Source: Lentisphaerota bacterium
Lineage (GTDB): Bacteria; Verrucomicrobiota; Lentisphaeria; Victivallales; Victivallaceae
Length of the DNA stretch: 64,000 nucleotides
Assembly: GCA_024225035.1 (NCBI GenBank)
Contig: JAAEMX010000138.1
Location: 1-64,000 of the forward strand
Direction: 5' to 3'
This document shows positions 35,129 through 44,390 of this stretch, piece by piece. How positions within the stretch are numbered: the first letter of the stretch is position 1; each line of letters opens with the position of its first letter. Position numbers and translations under genes: made by a program. The notes beneath the pieces were generated by a model. It saw only the letters and a program-made list of their open reading frames with translations, was not told the origin of the DNA and searched no databases.

Positions 35129-35585
35129 AAAATCCCTCCATCATAATCAGCCAACAAAAAGAATAATTTTAATAAGAGAAAAAAGCAAGTTAATTATCTA
35201 ATAAATATTATAAATATCAAGCAGCTATATTAAAATGCCTTTTTATATTCAAATATCCAACAAAAATCAATTTTAACTTTGTATTTAATATTAATTTTAT
35301 TATATATTTTAAGGGCTTAACACACAGATAAAATTGTATTCTTTTAAACTATATACTTAATATAAATTTTTACATACTCCGACAAATTAACGATAAAATA
35401 AAACAAATAATAACCATAAAAACAACCTCTTCTTTGTAATCCAGACCTGCAGTTGTTTAGTAGACTTGATGTTGCGTTATAATGAACTGGTAACCGCAAA
35501 CCGCAAACACTGCCGTTTTTGCCCGCTGTAATAATTCACCGCAAATATTATAACTCCAATCATGATTAAAACTTTTCATAAAAGA
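35129..35585. other. AT-rich intergenic region, nothing identified
   Basis: About 460 bases upstream of the kinase gene and beyond the terminator of the lactate operon. It is very AT-rich with no open frame of note, no tRNA and no clear repeat. The kinase promoter must lie here but cannot be singled out. Confidence 0.55.
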
Positions 35586-35618
35586 GCCGACCTTTGCGTT
35601 AGTAAAACAAAGGCCGGC
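35586..35618 (-). terminator. Terminator of the lactate operon
   Basis: GCCGACCTTTG (35586-35596) pairs with CAAAGGCCGGC (35608-35618), with one wobble pair. On the minus strand it is followed by TCTTTTATG. Confidence 0.8.
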
Positions 35619-35642
35619 TGAGCTAGGGGGAGATTATGGGAA

Positions 35643-37037
35643 TTAACAAACTTTTCCTGGATTTAAAATATTCAAAGGATCAAAAATTGACTTGATACCA
35701 CGTAACAGATTCATTGTGCAATAACCGGATGATTCTTTCAAATAGGGGCGTTTGGCAAAACCAATTCCATGCTCACCGGATACTTTACCACCGAGATCAT
35801 TAGCTTTGCTGTACATTTTGTCAAAAACATCACCAAGAACTTTTACCCAGTTACCAGCCGGTAAATCATCACGCAATATATAAATATGCAGATTACCATC
35901 TCCGGCATGACCAAAACTTCTGATTCTGGTCTTAAATTCGTCTTCAAGGTCGTGGGTATAACTAACGAATTCGGCAACTTTGTCTATTGGAACAACAACG
36001 TCACATTCGTCCATTTCGGTAGTTGACGCTTTAATGCCTTCCAAAAATGTACCACGAGCGCTCCAGATCGCTTCGTTACGCTCCGGTGAATTTGAAATAA
36101 ATACGTCCAAGGCACCATGTTCCAAGCAAATATGTGCCGCCCTTGAGTAAGCCTGTTCAACCTGGTCTTTACTTGCGCCATCAAAAGTCAAAAGTAAGTA
36201 GGCATCAGCTGATGTATCGGGGAATTTCTTACCTAGAAATTCTTCAGCAGCCAGAATTACTTCACGCTGCATAAACTCCAAGGCGGTAGGAGATACACCT
36301 GCTTGAATAATTGAAGAAACGGTTCCAATTGCACTTACAAGATCTTTGTAAGGAGCAAGAATACTGATAGTTGAATGGGGCTTTGGCAGAAGTCGTAAAA
36401 CTGCCTTGGTAATGATCGCTAAGGTTCCTTCTGAACCGACAAGCAGGTCTTTCAGGCTGTAACCAGAACTGTTTTTAACTATTTTTCCGCCTATTTCAAT
36501 AATATCACCATTTGGCAATACGGCTTCCAGTCCACGTACATAGTCACGAGTTACGCCATATTTCACAGCACGCATACCACCGGCATTGGTGCTGATATTA
36601 CCACCTATTGTGGCACTCTTTTCTCCTGGATCCGGAGCGTAGAAAAGATCATGAATTTCGACTTCCTTTACTATGTCCATCAGGAGTACACCCGGTTCTA
36701 CTGTCAAGGTCATGTTCTGACGGTCAAGCTCAAGGATGTGATTCATACGGCACATGTTAAGCAGGATACCGCCCTTAATTGCAACAGCACCACCAACCAG
36801 ACCTGTCCCCTGCCCTCGTGGAGTGACAGGAATATTTTGCGCGCTCGCATATTTCATTATTTTGGAAATCTGAGCTGCGGTTTCGACTTCAACCATTACT
36901 TCGGGAGGAGCAGATACTCCAGCCAATTCATCATGACAAAAATCTTCATTGATACTATCAGAAGTATGAACATAAAGATCGCCACAGACCTCTATTAAAA
37001 AATTAATATCTTTTTCTGTTATTTTGCTGTAACTCAT
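35643..37037 (-). CDS. lctD: FAD-linked lactate dehydrogenase (GlcD/LctD type)
   Basis: Oxidises lactate to pyruvate and passes electrons to the Etf proteins encoded next to it. The N-terminal FAD_binding_4 domain has [15 protein letters not shown] and [18 protein letters not shown]; the C-terminal part has the conserved [10 protein letters not shown] and SGEHGIG motifs. The length (464) is that of GlcD-family enzymes. It overlaps etfA by four bases. The order racemase-EtfB-EtfA-dehydrogenase corresponds to the Acetobacterium woodii lct operon genes, whose complex couples NAD reduction to ferredoxin oxidation. Glycolate as substrate is possible but less likely beside a lactate racemase. Confidence 0.88.
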   Translation of the reverse strand: MSYSKITEKDINFLIEVCGDLYVHTSDSINEDFCHDELAGVSAPPEVMVEVETAAQISKIMKYASAQNIPVTPRGQGTGLVGGAVAIKGGILLNMCRMNHILELDRQNMTLTVEPGVLLMDIVKEVEIHDLFYAPDPGEKSATIGGNISTNAGGMRAVKYGVTRDYVRGLEAVLPNGDIIEIGGKIVKNSSGYSLKDLLVGSEGTLAIITKAVLRLLPKPHSTISILAPYKDLVSAIGTVSSIIQAGVSPTALEFMQREVILAAEEFLGKKFPDTSADAYLLLTFDGASKDQVEQAYSRAAHICLEHGALDVFISNSPERNEAIWSARGTFLEGIKASTTEMDECDVVVPIDKVAEFVSYTHDLEDEFKTRIRSFGHAGDGNLHIYILRDDLPAGNWVKVLGDVFDKMYSKANDLGGKVSGEHGIGFAKRPYLKESSGYCTMNLLRGIKSIFDPLNILNPGKVC

Positions 37038-38263
37038 ATTGCCACCTCACTGGTGTTGGTCTGAAAGACATTTTCACCCGATTTAATAATATCCAGCAAA
37101 TCAGGAACTACGTCATACAGGTCTCCGACTATTCCAAGGTGTGCTACCTCAAAAATAGGAGCTGCTGAATTCTGATTAATTGCTATGATGTGCTCAGCAC
37201 CGGACATTCCAGCTATGAACTGAATAGCTCCTGAAACACCACAGGTAATGATAAGTTTTGGCTTTACCGTTCTGCCGCTAAGGCCTATCTGGCGCTTGGC
37301 ATCAACCCAGCCGCACTCAATTAAAGTACGGGTTGCTGCAATTTCAGCACCAAGGTGATCAGCAAGTTCATGAATCATTTTCATGTCATCTTCTTTCTTG
37401 ATGCCACGCCCGGCCACGATAATGACTTCGGCATCGTCAATACCCGGTTCACGTTCTTTTTCAAGAATTTCCAGAACTTTAATACCTGACTTAAGCTTGT
37501 CATCTCCAAGCTGAGAAACCGTTACTTTGCCATGAGGAACCGCTACTTTTCCCGGACAGTCAAATATTTTGTAACGAACTGTGGCAAACTGCGGACGATG
37601 TTTTGGAGTATGGATATGTGCCATAATATTCCCGCCGAATGCAGGGCGAATCTGATCAAGGTCAGTGTTTTCCTGCATGTCCAGCACGGTACAGTCAGCA
37701 GTCAATCCGGTGCGGAATCTGGCAGCTACTCGCGGAGCTAATGAGCGCCCTTGAGCTGTCCCTCCAACCAGACAGACTGAAGGTTTGAGCTTATTGACAA
37801 AGTCTTCAAAAACATTGGTATACGGTTCAATCCTGAAGTGCTTGAGTTCAGGATTATCGTAAACCATCACTTCGTCAATTCCGTATTCCAGCAATTCACC
37901 GGCGGCATCTGTGATATTTTCACCAATCATCAGACAATATACTTTGTGCCCGACTTTTTCTGCCAGTTGACGTGCTTTACCCAATAGCTCGAATGTTACC
38001 GGGTGAATTTTACCTTCTAAATGATCCACATAGACAGCGACACCATTCCACTTAGATTTATCCACGCCTTTTTTCTCTTCATCTTCAACGAATTCAAAAA
38101 TAGCGGGAAACTTTTTTACACAAAGGCGGCACATTTTGCATGCTGCGGTCAGTTGCAAACCTTCGCTATTATGTTCAATAGCTCCAAAAGGGCAAACTTT
38201 TATTGCCGGTGCCGGGTCCTTTACCTGATCCTGATTGATTTTTATAGCAGCCATTTTATTCAC
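37034..38263 (-). CDS. etfA: Electron transfer flavoprotein alpha subunit with ferredoxin-like N-terminus
   Basis: EtfA carries FAD and relays electrons between the lactate dehydrogenase and NAD/ferredoxin. This 409-residue version has an N-terminal iron-sulfur segment: CPFGAIE near residue 25 and [12 protein letters not shown] near 42, enough for one [4Fe-4S] cluster. After it come the standard EtfA domains ([28 protein letters not shown], then the FAD-binding [22 protein letters not shown]). The extra cluster is typical of bifurcating or confurcating Etf systems. It overlaps lctD and etfB by four bases each. Confidence 0.92.
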   Translation of the reverse strand: MNKMAAIKINQDQVKDPAPAIKVCPFGAIEHNSEGLQLTAACKMCRLCVKKFPAIFEFVEDEEKKGVDKSKWNGVAVYVDHLEGKIHPVTFELLGKARQLAEKVGHKVYCLMIGENITDAAGELLEYGIDEVMVYDNPELKHFRIEPYTNVFEDFVNKLKPSVCLVGGTAQGRSLAPRVAARFRTGLTADCTVLDMQENTDLDQIRPAFGGNIMAHIHTPKHRPQFATVRYKIFDCPGKVAVPHGKVTVSQLGDDKLKSGIKVLEILEKEREPGIDDAEVIIVAGRGIKKEDDMKMIHELADHLGAEIAATRTLIECGWVDAKRQIGLSGRTVKPKLIITCGVSGAIQFIAGMSGAEHIIAINQNSAAPIFEVAHLGIVGDLYDVVPDLLDIIKSGENVFQTNTSEVAI

Positions 38264-39057
38264 CTAGCCTCAATAAATTTATTATCGCTTAGATAGTTGA
38301 AGAGCCCTTGCGCCATTTCGGCGGGGTCTCCATCTAGCGTTTCATGACAGTCATTTGTCGGTGGCGGGAAAATTTTCACAACCTGTGTCGGAGAACCATT
38401 AAGGCCGTAATTTTGTTCATCACGATCTTTGAAGTCGTCCAGGCAAAGGGTATTAATTTCACGATCCTCAGTTGCCAGCTTCAGTTTGAATGAAGGTAAT
38501 CTAGGAGTATTAATACCTTTTTCCACAGTAATGAGACACGGAAATGAAACTTCAGCAACTTCGACAGTATCGGGCATATCCATTTCTACCGTGATCGCCT
38601 TTTCTTCAGCTTCGCATATTTTGCGGACATTTGCAACATGCGGAATATCGAGAAATTCAGCAATTTCCGGTCCAACCTGAGCGGTATCACCATCTGTTGT
38701 CTGCTTTCCGCAAATAATTAAGTCGATGTCTTCCAAACGTTGTAATCCCGAAGAAAGAGTGTAAGCTGTTGCCAGAACATCAGCTCCGGCGAAGCGGCGG
38801 TCAGAAAGCAGGACTCCTTCGTCTGCGCCCATCATAAAAGCTTCGCGAATTACTTCTTTGCTCTGAGGCGGCCCCATGCTGATAACACTGATTCTGCCGC
38901 CATGCTCTTTCCTTAGCTGCAAGGCTGTTTCCAGAGCATAGAGATCATAGGGGTTCATCTTCGAATCTACCCCGTCACGTTTGAGTACACCGGTTTTTTC
39001 ATCAACTTCTACTTCTGAAGTTCCCGGTACCTGTTTGATACAAACTGCAATGTTCAT
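38260..39057 (-). CDS. etfB: Electron transfer flavoprotein beta subunit
   Basis: EtfB binds the bifurcating FAD or AMP and pairs with EtfA. It begins [19 protein letters not shown], has [15 protein letters not shown], and the conserved [23 protein letters not shown] near residue 115. Length 265 is usual. It lies between larA and etfA with four-base overlaps, so the stoichiometry is probably translationally coupled. Confidence 0.94.
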   Translation of the reverse strand: MNIAVCIKQVPGTSEVEVDEKTGVLKRDGVDSKMNPYDLYALETALQLRKEHGGRISVISMGPPQSKEVIREAFMMGADEGVLLSDRRFAGADVLATAYTLSSGLQRLEDIDLIICGKQTTDGDTAQVGPEIAEFLDIPHVANVRKICEAEEKAITVEMDMPDTVEVAEVSFPCLITVEKGINTPRLPSFKLKLATEDREINTLCLDDFKDRDEQNYGLNGSPTQVVKIFPPPTNDCHETLDGDPAEMAQGLFNYLSDNKFIEAR

Positions 39058-40349
39058 TGTTGACTCCTGGCTTTGGCGATTACCGCCACGCCGTCGGGTA
39101 TTATATTAATTTTTTTATCTTGACCAACGATTTCGTCAGCCATATTTAATGCTTCGTTAATTGAAGACGCGTATTGCATCTTCATGTCCTCTACAAACTT
39201 TCTTGATTTCTCCTCAGTTACCATGACTACATTGAATTTAGTCAAAATTCTGGCAAGGATTTGCACTTGCCACTGATCATGAGCGGTCTTTTTAGAAGGA
39301 ACTTCAAGTATTTCCTTCAGCAATTTTTCAGGTGATTCAGCGTCCCTTACCGCGTGATAAAGAGCTTCTCCGCCGTGACCGTCAGAGCATGATGCCAGCA
39401 TGATAATAACGCCACCTTGTTTGCAAAGCTGCTCGGCTGCAGTCATACCCTTTACGGCCTGATATATATTCTGATCAAGCGGGTATCCGCCATTTCCAAC
39501 TATTACAATATCTGTCTTTTCCGCTTCAATTTGACAGAGAGATTCAAGAAATTTAACACCGGCACGGTGGGCGCTCATGTAATGCCCGGCAAATGCAGCA
39601 ACAATGTTTTTATGAGAATCAATTACTACATTCACTATATATTCAAGGCCGGCTCGTCTAGCCGCCGTTTCAATATCCATGCGAATCGGATTGCCATGTA
39701 CAGAACCTGTCCGGCTTTTGGAAGAAGAGATAAATTCAGCACAGTGATTAACTTTAATCGATTCTGCTCCAGCAACACCTGGGAGAACACTTTTTCCACC
39801 ACCAGAAAAACCAGCAAAAAAATGAGGTTCGATAAAACTCTCGGCTATCAGTAAGTCACATTCAGCAGCATTTCTGTTAAGCCAGAGACGATTTCCCGAA
39901 GGCAGCACTCCGTAATCAACGACCTCACTTTTATTTTCCGCATCGTGAATAATTATTTCTTCTTCGTTTATTATTTTTTCGCCAAATTTGTAAATGAGTT
40001 CATCACGAGTAGTAGCGCGATGCAGCCCTGTAGCGATCAAAATAGAAATTTTAATGTTCGGATTGCCGCGGCGGAGAGTCTCGAGAATAAACGGCATAAT
40101 TTTAGCGCTTGGAACAGGACGTGTATGATCACTGGTAATAATCACCGCATGCTGACGGGTTGCCGCAATCCTGTCAAGAGGAAGCGAATCAACGCTATGA
40201 TTTATGGCGTCTTTCACCAGCTCTGCTTCAGGTAATTCCGGCTTGAATTCATGTGCTTTAGAATGCAATACAGCATTCACTTTATAATCAGCAATTTCTA
40301 CTATTTCTTCGCCGTATCCATAGGGAATACTGATCTTTAAATTTTTCAT
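39054..40349 (-). CDS. larA: Nickel-dependent lactate racemase
   Basis: Interconverts D- and L-lactate, so that a dehydrogenase specific for one isomer can use both. LarA landmarks: [15 protein letters not shown] near residue 70, [14 protein letters not shown], and [21 protein letters not shown] near 175, followed by NHCAEF. These contain the His and Lys residues that hold the nickel-pincer cofactor. The cofactor genes larB, larC and larE are not in the window. It is the first gene of the lactate operon. No strong ribosome-binding site is seen; the upstream region has two operator-like palindromes. Confidence 0.88.
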   Translation of the reverse strand: MKNLKISIPYGYGEEIVEIADYKVNAVLHSKAHEFKPELPEAELVKDAINHSVDSLPLDRIAATRQHAVIITSDHTRPVPSAKIMPFILETLRRGNPNIKISILIATGLHRATTRDELIYKFGEKIINEEEIIIHDAENKSEVVDYGVLPSGNRLWLNRNAAECDLLIAESFIEPHFFAGFSGGGKSVLPGVAGAESIKVNHCAEFISSSKSRTGSVHGNPIRMDIETAARRAGLEYIVNVVIDSHKNIVAAFAGHYMSAHRAGVKFLESLCQIEAEKTDIVIVGNGGYPLDQNIYQAVKGMTAAEQLCKQGGVIIMLASCSDGHGGEALYHAVRDAESPEKLLKEILEVPSKKTAHDQWQVQILARILTKFNVVMVTEEKSRKFVEDMKMQYASSINEALNMADEIVGQDKKINIIPDGVAVIAKARSQQ

Positions 40350-40368
40350 GTTAAACCATTATCTGTAA

Positions 40369-40383
40369 ATTTGTCCTACCAAT
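40369..40383. promoter_or_regulatory. GntR operator, proximal copy (imperfect)
   Basis: ATTTGTCCTACCAAT differs from the perfect upstream palindrome at two of 15 positions and lies 20 bases before the larA start. Binding here would block the operon. Confidence 0.6.
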
Positions 40384-40446
40384 TTTTTGTAACCTGAAAA
40401 TCACACCAACAAATAATTTTTTAGCAATTAACTCTTCGATATTCAA

Positions 40447-40461
40447 ATTGGTACTACCAAT
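40447..40461. promoter_or_regulatory. GntR (FadR/PdhR-type) operator, perfect palindrome
   Basis: ATTGGTACTACCAAT is a perfect palindrome around a central C and matches the TGGT-N3-ACCA site of FadR-subfamily regulators such as PdhR, GlcC and LldR. It is centred 78 bases from the second site and lies between larA and the regulator gene. Confidence 0.8.
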
Positions 40462-40503
40462 AATTATAACCGTTAAAACTAAAAAAGCAAGTAAAATCAA
40501 ATT

Positions 40504-41196
40504 TTAATCGTTAAGTTCTTTGAAAAAAAACTTCAAATGAGCTCTCAGAGCAGTTTGAGCGACCTGAGGATCGTTAGCGACAATAGCATCACAGATTTTC
40601 TGATGCTGGGTCGAAAGTTCCTCAATAGTTATTCCCTCGTGTCCTATTTTCCTTTGCCCTTCTCTAATAAGCTTCCTGATTGTAGAGTCAAAGGCATTAA
40701 AAAGTGCAATCAGCATTTCATTGCCTGAGGCATTTACGATAAGTGAATGAAATTCCTGGTCAATGTAAAGACTTTTCTCTTCGTTAGCCTCATTAGCCAA
40801 ACGCCAACAGAGCTCTTTGAACTGCAATTTTAAAGCATTAGTTGCTATTGAAGCTGTAGTTCTCAAAGCTTCAACTTCAAGAAGAAGACGCATCCGCATT
40901 AGTTCGTTAATGGATGCATTACAAAGCTTTGCCATAATAGACAATGGCTCTACAAGCCCCTTTGCAAAACTGTGGCTAATATAGTTTCCGCCCCCCTGTC
41001 GACACTCAATAATACCCAGAATTTCCAAGGCACGCAGGGCTTCACGCACTGAATTACGGCTTGCTCTAAACTTTTCAGCAAGTGTACGCTCTGTCGGGAG
41101 TTTATCGCCACGTTTTAAATTGCCGTTCAGGATCATTCCCTGAATCTGATCAGCGACATACTTATACACTTTTCCATTATTTTCGACAGATTTCAT
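40504..41196 (-). CDS. GntR-family regulator of lactate use (FadR subfamily)
   Basis: A 230-residue regulator. The N-terminal winged helix has GDKLPTERTLAEKFRASRNSVREALRALEILG; the C-terminal all-helical FCD domain has LLLEVEALRTTASI, DQEFHSLIV and HQKICDAIVANDP, with the Asp/His residues that bind metal in this subfamily. I prefer ATG 41196, with AAGG before it, over the ORF's first ATG 14 codons upstream. The gene lies directly upstream of the lactate operon on the same strand, and matching operators are in between. Lactate or pyruvate is the likely signal. Confidence 0.88.
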   Translation of the reverse strand: MKSVENNGKVYKYVADQIQGMILNGNLKRGDKLPTERTLAEKFRASRNSVREALRALEILGIIECRQGGGNYISHSFAKGLVEPLSIMAKLCNASINELMRMRLLLEVEALRTTASIATNALKLQFKELCWRLANEANEEKSLYIDQEFHSLIVNASGNEMLIALFNAFDSTIRKLIREGQRKIGHEGITIEELSTQHQKICDAIVANDPQVAQTALRAHLKFFFKELND

Positions 41197-41296
41197 ACGC
41201 AAAACCTTATGAGTAATATTCTTTAGGGCAATATACACAATAAATTATTATTTACCAACATAATATTAAAAAGAAATCCACGATATTTAAATATAA

Positions 41297-41953
41297 TTAA
41301 TCGAAGCACAGCTCAAGTAGTTTCATGTATTCTTCCCGGTCAATATCATCAACCCCAAACCTCGCTAGAAAACTGTTTTGAATCTGAGCGTCCAACCAGC
41401 TGACACCTCGCTCGTTACGCAACCATTCAATAGTATTCACCAAAGCAAATTTGGATGCCCCTGAATGGTTAAAAAACATACTCTCCCCGGCAAAGAAACG
41501 GCCTATCAAAACACCATATAACCCACCAGCTAATTTCCCATCTGGCAAAAGTGCTTCAAAACTCCAGGCAAATCCAGCATTGTGAAACTCAATAAACGCA
41601 TCCATTACCTTTGACGTAATCCAGGTTCCACCTTGATCATCACTGCGCTTAGCCTTGGCACAGCCTTGAATAATTTCTTTAAAATTATTGTTAACGCTAA
41701 AAGTAAACGGCATTTTTTTCAGTTCACGTTTCACCGTACCCGGCACTCTGAAGTTCTCAAATTTAAGCACTGCACGTTCATGAGGAGCAAACCATAAAAC
41801 GTGTTTGTCCTCTGCGGGCCAAGGGAATATACCTGAAGTATAAGCTTCAAACAGCATATCGCAAGTAAGGTCATGGCTCCAGCCAAGAAAGCCGTCTTCA
41901 TCAGCGGTTTCTACATCAGGAAAATAATTTTTTGGCAATATTTGTAAGCTCAT
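41297..41953 (-). CDS. aat: Leucyl/phenylalanyl-tRNA-protein transferase
   Basis: Adds Leu or Phe to proteins with N-terminal Arg or Lys, marking them for ClpAP degradation (N-end rule). The pattern YFPDVETADEDGFLGWSHDL, then GIFPWPAEDKHVLWFAPHERAVL, then GGTWIT and GGLYGVLIGRFFAGESMF is characteristic. Length 218 is normal. It is a single gene, divergent from uvrB. Confidence 0.95.
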   Translation of the reverse strand: MSLQILPKNYFPDVETADEDGFLGWSHDLTCDMLFEAYTSGIFPWPAEDKHVLWFAPHERAVLKFENFRVPGTVKRELKKMPFTFSVNNNFKEIIQGCAKAKRSDDQGGTWITSKVMDAFIEFHNAGFAWSFEALLPDGKLAGGLYGVLIGRFFAGESMFFNHSGASKFALVNTIEWLRNERGVSWLDAQIQNSFLARFGVDDIDREEYMKLLELCFD

Positions 41954-42116
41954 TTTTTCTGAGTGCCGTTTTGACTGTTAAATATCACATACCACTATAT
42001 ATTAAATTTTAAAATTGAATATTCAAGTCCCTACCCTTTCAGTATTGAAAAAGAACTATAGCGATATACGTTATCTGTAGTGAATTTTAACGATTTTCAT
42101 TAAATACGGAACTGTG

Positions 42117-44153
42117 ATGAGTCTATTTAATCTGGTATCTAAATTCAAACCATCCGGAGATCAGCCTGGAGCAATACAAGCTTTGCTTGACGGCTTCAAA
42201 AGCGGGAATAACTGTCAGACCCTGCTCGGCGTTACAGGTTCAGGTAAAACTTTTACTCTGGCAAATACAATTGCCCAGCTGGATCGTCCTGTACTAGTGC
42301 TTTCACATAATAAAACCCTGGCGGCACAGCTTTACAGCGAATTTAAATCTTTTTTCCCTGATAACGCCGTTGAATATTTTATCAGTTACTACGATTATTA
42401 CCTGCCGGAATCTTATATCCCTCAAACTGATACTTATATAGCCAAAGATGCCAGTATTAATGAAAATATCGAAAAGCTCAGATTGTCGGCCACTACTTCA
42501 TTATTAGAGCGCAAAGACGTAATCGTCATTGCCAGTGTATCATGCATTTACGGTTTAGGTTCGCCTGAAGATTATGAGCACATGTGTGTGCCGGTTAAAG
42601 TCGGTTCAAATATTGGTCGTGACGAACTTTTGCGCGGTCTGGTAAATATCCAGTATGAACGCAATGATACCGCACCAGAAAAAGGTCAGTTCAGAGTAAG
42701 GGGAGATACTGTCGATGTTTTTGAACCACAACGTGAAGAATTTGTCAGAGTAGAATTATGGGGTGATGAGGTAGAATCTCTTTCACGCCATTTTGTAGTC
42801 AACGGCAAGTTAAAAAACCGTACTGATAAAGTTATGTTTTTTCCGTGCAAACATTTTGTAATGCCGCCTGAACGCATTGAATCAGCTGTGACTGGAATTA
42901 CTGAAGAAATGAAACAGCAAGTTGAGTATTTCGAAAGCAAAGGACTGCTTGTTGAGGCACAGCGCATTTATCAGCGGGTTAACTACGATTTGGAAATGAT
43001 CCGTGAAATCGGCTACTGCTCCGGTATTGAGAATTACTCGATGTATTTATCAAATCGTCAGCCTGACAGTCGTCCATTCTGTCTTTTTGATTTCTTTCCT
43101 GATGATATGATTACGGTTATAGACGAATCGCATGTAACCTTACCGCAATTGCGAGCGATGTACCGTGCCGACCGCAGCCGCAAAAAAACTCTGGTTGAAC
43201 ACGGATTCAGGTTGCCTAGCGCCTTGGAAAACAGGCCGCTGAAGTTTGAAGAATTTGAAAAAATGCACAATGACTGCATTTTTGTTTCAGCGACTCCCAG
43301 TGATTATGAAATTGAACACGGCGGCAAACCGATTGAACAGGTAATCAGGCCCACAGGACTGCTTGATCCTGTAGTAGAAATACGTCCCCTGGAAGGCCAG
43401 GTTGACGATATCATACACGAAATAAGAGAGGCCTCTAAAAAACATCAGCGAGTGCTGGTTACGACACTGACCAAAAAGAGTTCAGAACACCTTTCGGATT
43501 ACCTTTGCGATCTTGGAATCCGCTGCAGCTACCTTCACTCTGAATTAGATGCTCTCGAACGAGTAAGGGTACTTTCTCAACTGCGCGAAGGAAGATATGA
43601 ATGCGTTATCGGCATCAACCTTTTGCGTGAAGGTATTGACCTCCCGGAAGTAGCACTGGTTGCAATTATGGATGCCGACAAAGAAGGCTTCCTGCGCTCT
43701 GAACGCTCATTGTTTCAGGTTTCCGGCCGGGCGGCTAGAAACAACGCAGGTAAGGTAATTCTTTATGCTGACAATATCACAAAAAGCATTCAGAAACTTG
43801 TTGACACAACTAAGCAAAGGCGCAAAAAACAGAACGCTTACAATAAGAAGCATAATATAATTCCCAAAACAATTGAGAAACCAAAAGGTATCACGATCAA
43901 CGATGCCGTCGCTATGGAAAGCGGAGTCAAATATTCCAGTGCTGATGCTGTCTCCAGCGTGTTTGAAGTGGCAGAATCCGGTACAGGCTTTGGCAAAGAC
44001 CAGGTCAAGAACTTAAACCCAAGCCAGTTGCAGGAGCTGATTCAGGAACTTGAAGAAGAGATGATGGGCGCTGCTGAATCACTTGAATTTGAACGTGCTG
44101 CGGATCTGCGAGACAAAATCAAAATGATATCCGCTGATAGATTTGTAAAATGA
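42117..44153 (+). CDS. uvrB: Excinuclease ABC subunit B
   Basis: DNA-damage recognition helicase of nucleotide excision repair. Walker A GVTGSGKT is near residue 38, the beta-hairpin YYDYYLPESYIPQTD near 90, DESHVTLPQ in the DEAD position, helicase motifs INLLREGIDLPE and QVSGRAARN, and the C-terminal UvrC-binding coiled segment LEFERAADLRDKIK. The 678-residue length is normal. I choose ATG 42117 over GTG 42114, since GGA at 42108-42110 is well placed for it. Confidence 0.97.
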   Translation: MSLFNLVSKFKPSGDQPGAIQALLDGFKSGNNCQTLLGVTGSGKTFTLANTIAQLDRPVLVLSHNKTLAAQLYSEFKSFFPDNAVEYFISYYDYYLPESYIPQTDTYIAKDASINENIEKLRLSATTSLLERKDVIVIASVSCIYGLGSPEDYEHMCVPVKVGSNIGRDELLRGLVNIQYERNDTAPEKGQFRVRGDTVDVFEPQREEFVRVELWGDEVESLSRHFVVNGKLKNRTDKVMFFPCKHFVMPPERIESAVTGITEEMKQQVEYFESKGLLVEAQRIYQRVNYDLEMIREIGYCSGIENYSMYLSNRQPDSRPFCLFDFFPDDMITVIDESHVTLPQLRAMYRADRSRKKTLVEHGFRLPSALENRPLKFEEFEKMHNDCIFVSATPSDYEIEHGGKPIEQVIRPTGLLDPVVEIRPLEGQVDDIIHEIREASKKHQRVLVTTLTKKSSEHLSDYLCDLGIRCSYLHSELDALERVRVLSQLREGRYECVIGINLLREGIDLPEVALVAIMDADKEGFLRSERSLFQVSGRAARNNAGKVILYADNITKSIQKLVDTTKQRRKKQNAYNKKHNIIPKTIEKPKGITINDAVAMESGVKYSSADAVSSVFEVAESGTGFGKDQVKNLNPSQLQELIQELEEEMMGAAESLEFERAADLRDKIKMISADRFVK

Positions 44154-44289
44154 TGTGAGAATAAAGTTTTATTTACTTTGACAGGCAACCTTTAAAGACA
44201 GCGTATGGTCTAAAGCCTAAAGTAATCGTAATAATTTGATTATTCGACTTTAAGCTGTAATTTTAGACATCTTTTAGGAGGATTATTTT

Positions 44290-44358
44290 ATGACTTTCAC
44301 ATTAAAAATATTTTCCAATTATCCAATTTTACTACGCCACACCAGGCAAATAATATAA
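44290..44358 (+). CDS. Possible 22-codon leader peptide upstream of pfk
   Basis: A short frame (MTFTLKIFSNYPILLRHTRQII) with a very strong ribosome-binding site, AGGAGGA at 44276-44282, seven bases before the ATG. It ends 32 bases before the PFK start. There is no run of one amino acid as in classical attenuators. It may be a leader peptide, a small membrane-associated protein or chance, but the quality of the ribosome-binding site argues for translation. Confidence 0.5.
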   Translation: MTFTLKIFSNYPILLRHTRQII

Positions 44359-44390
44359 TTTATTGAAATATACCTACCAACGGAGTTGAT

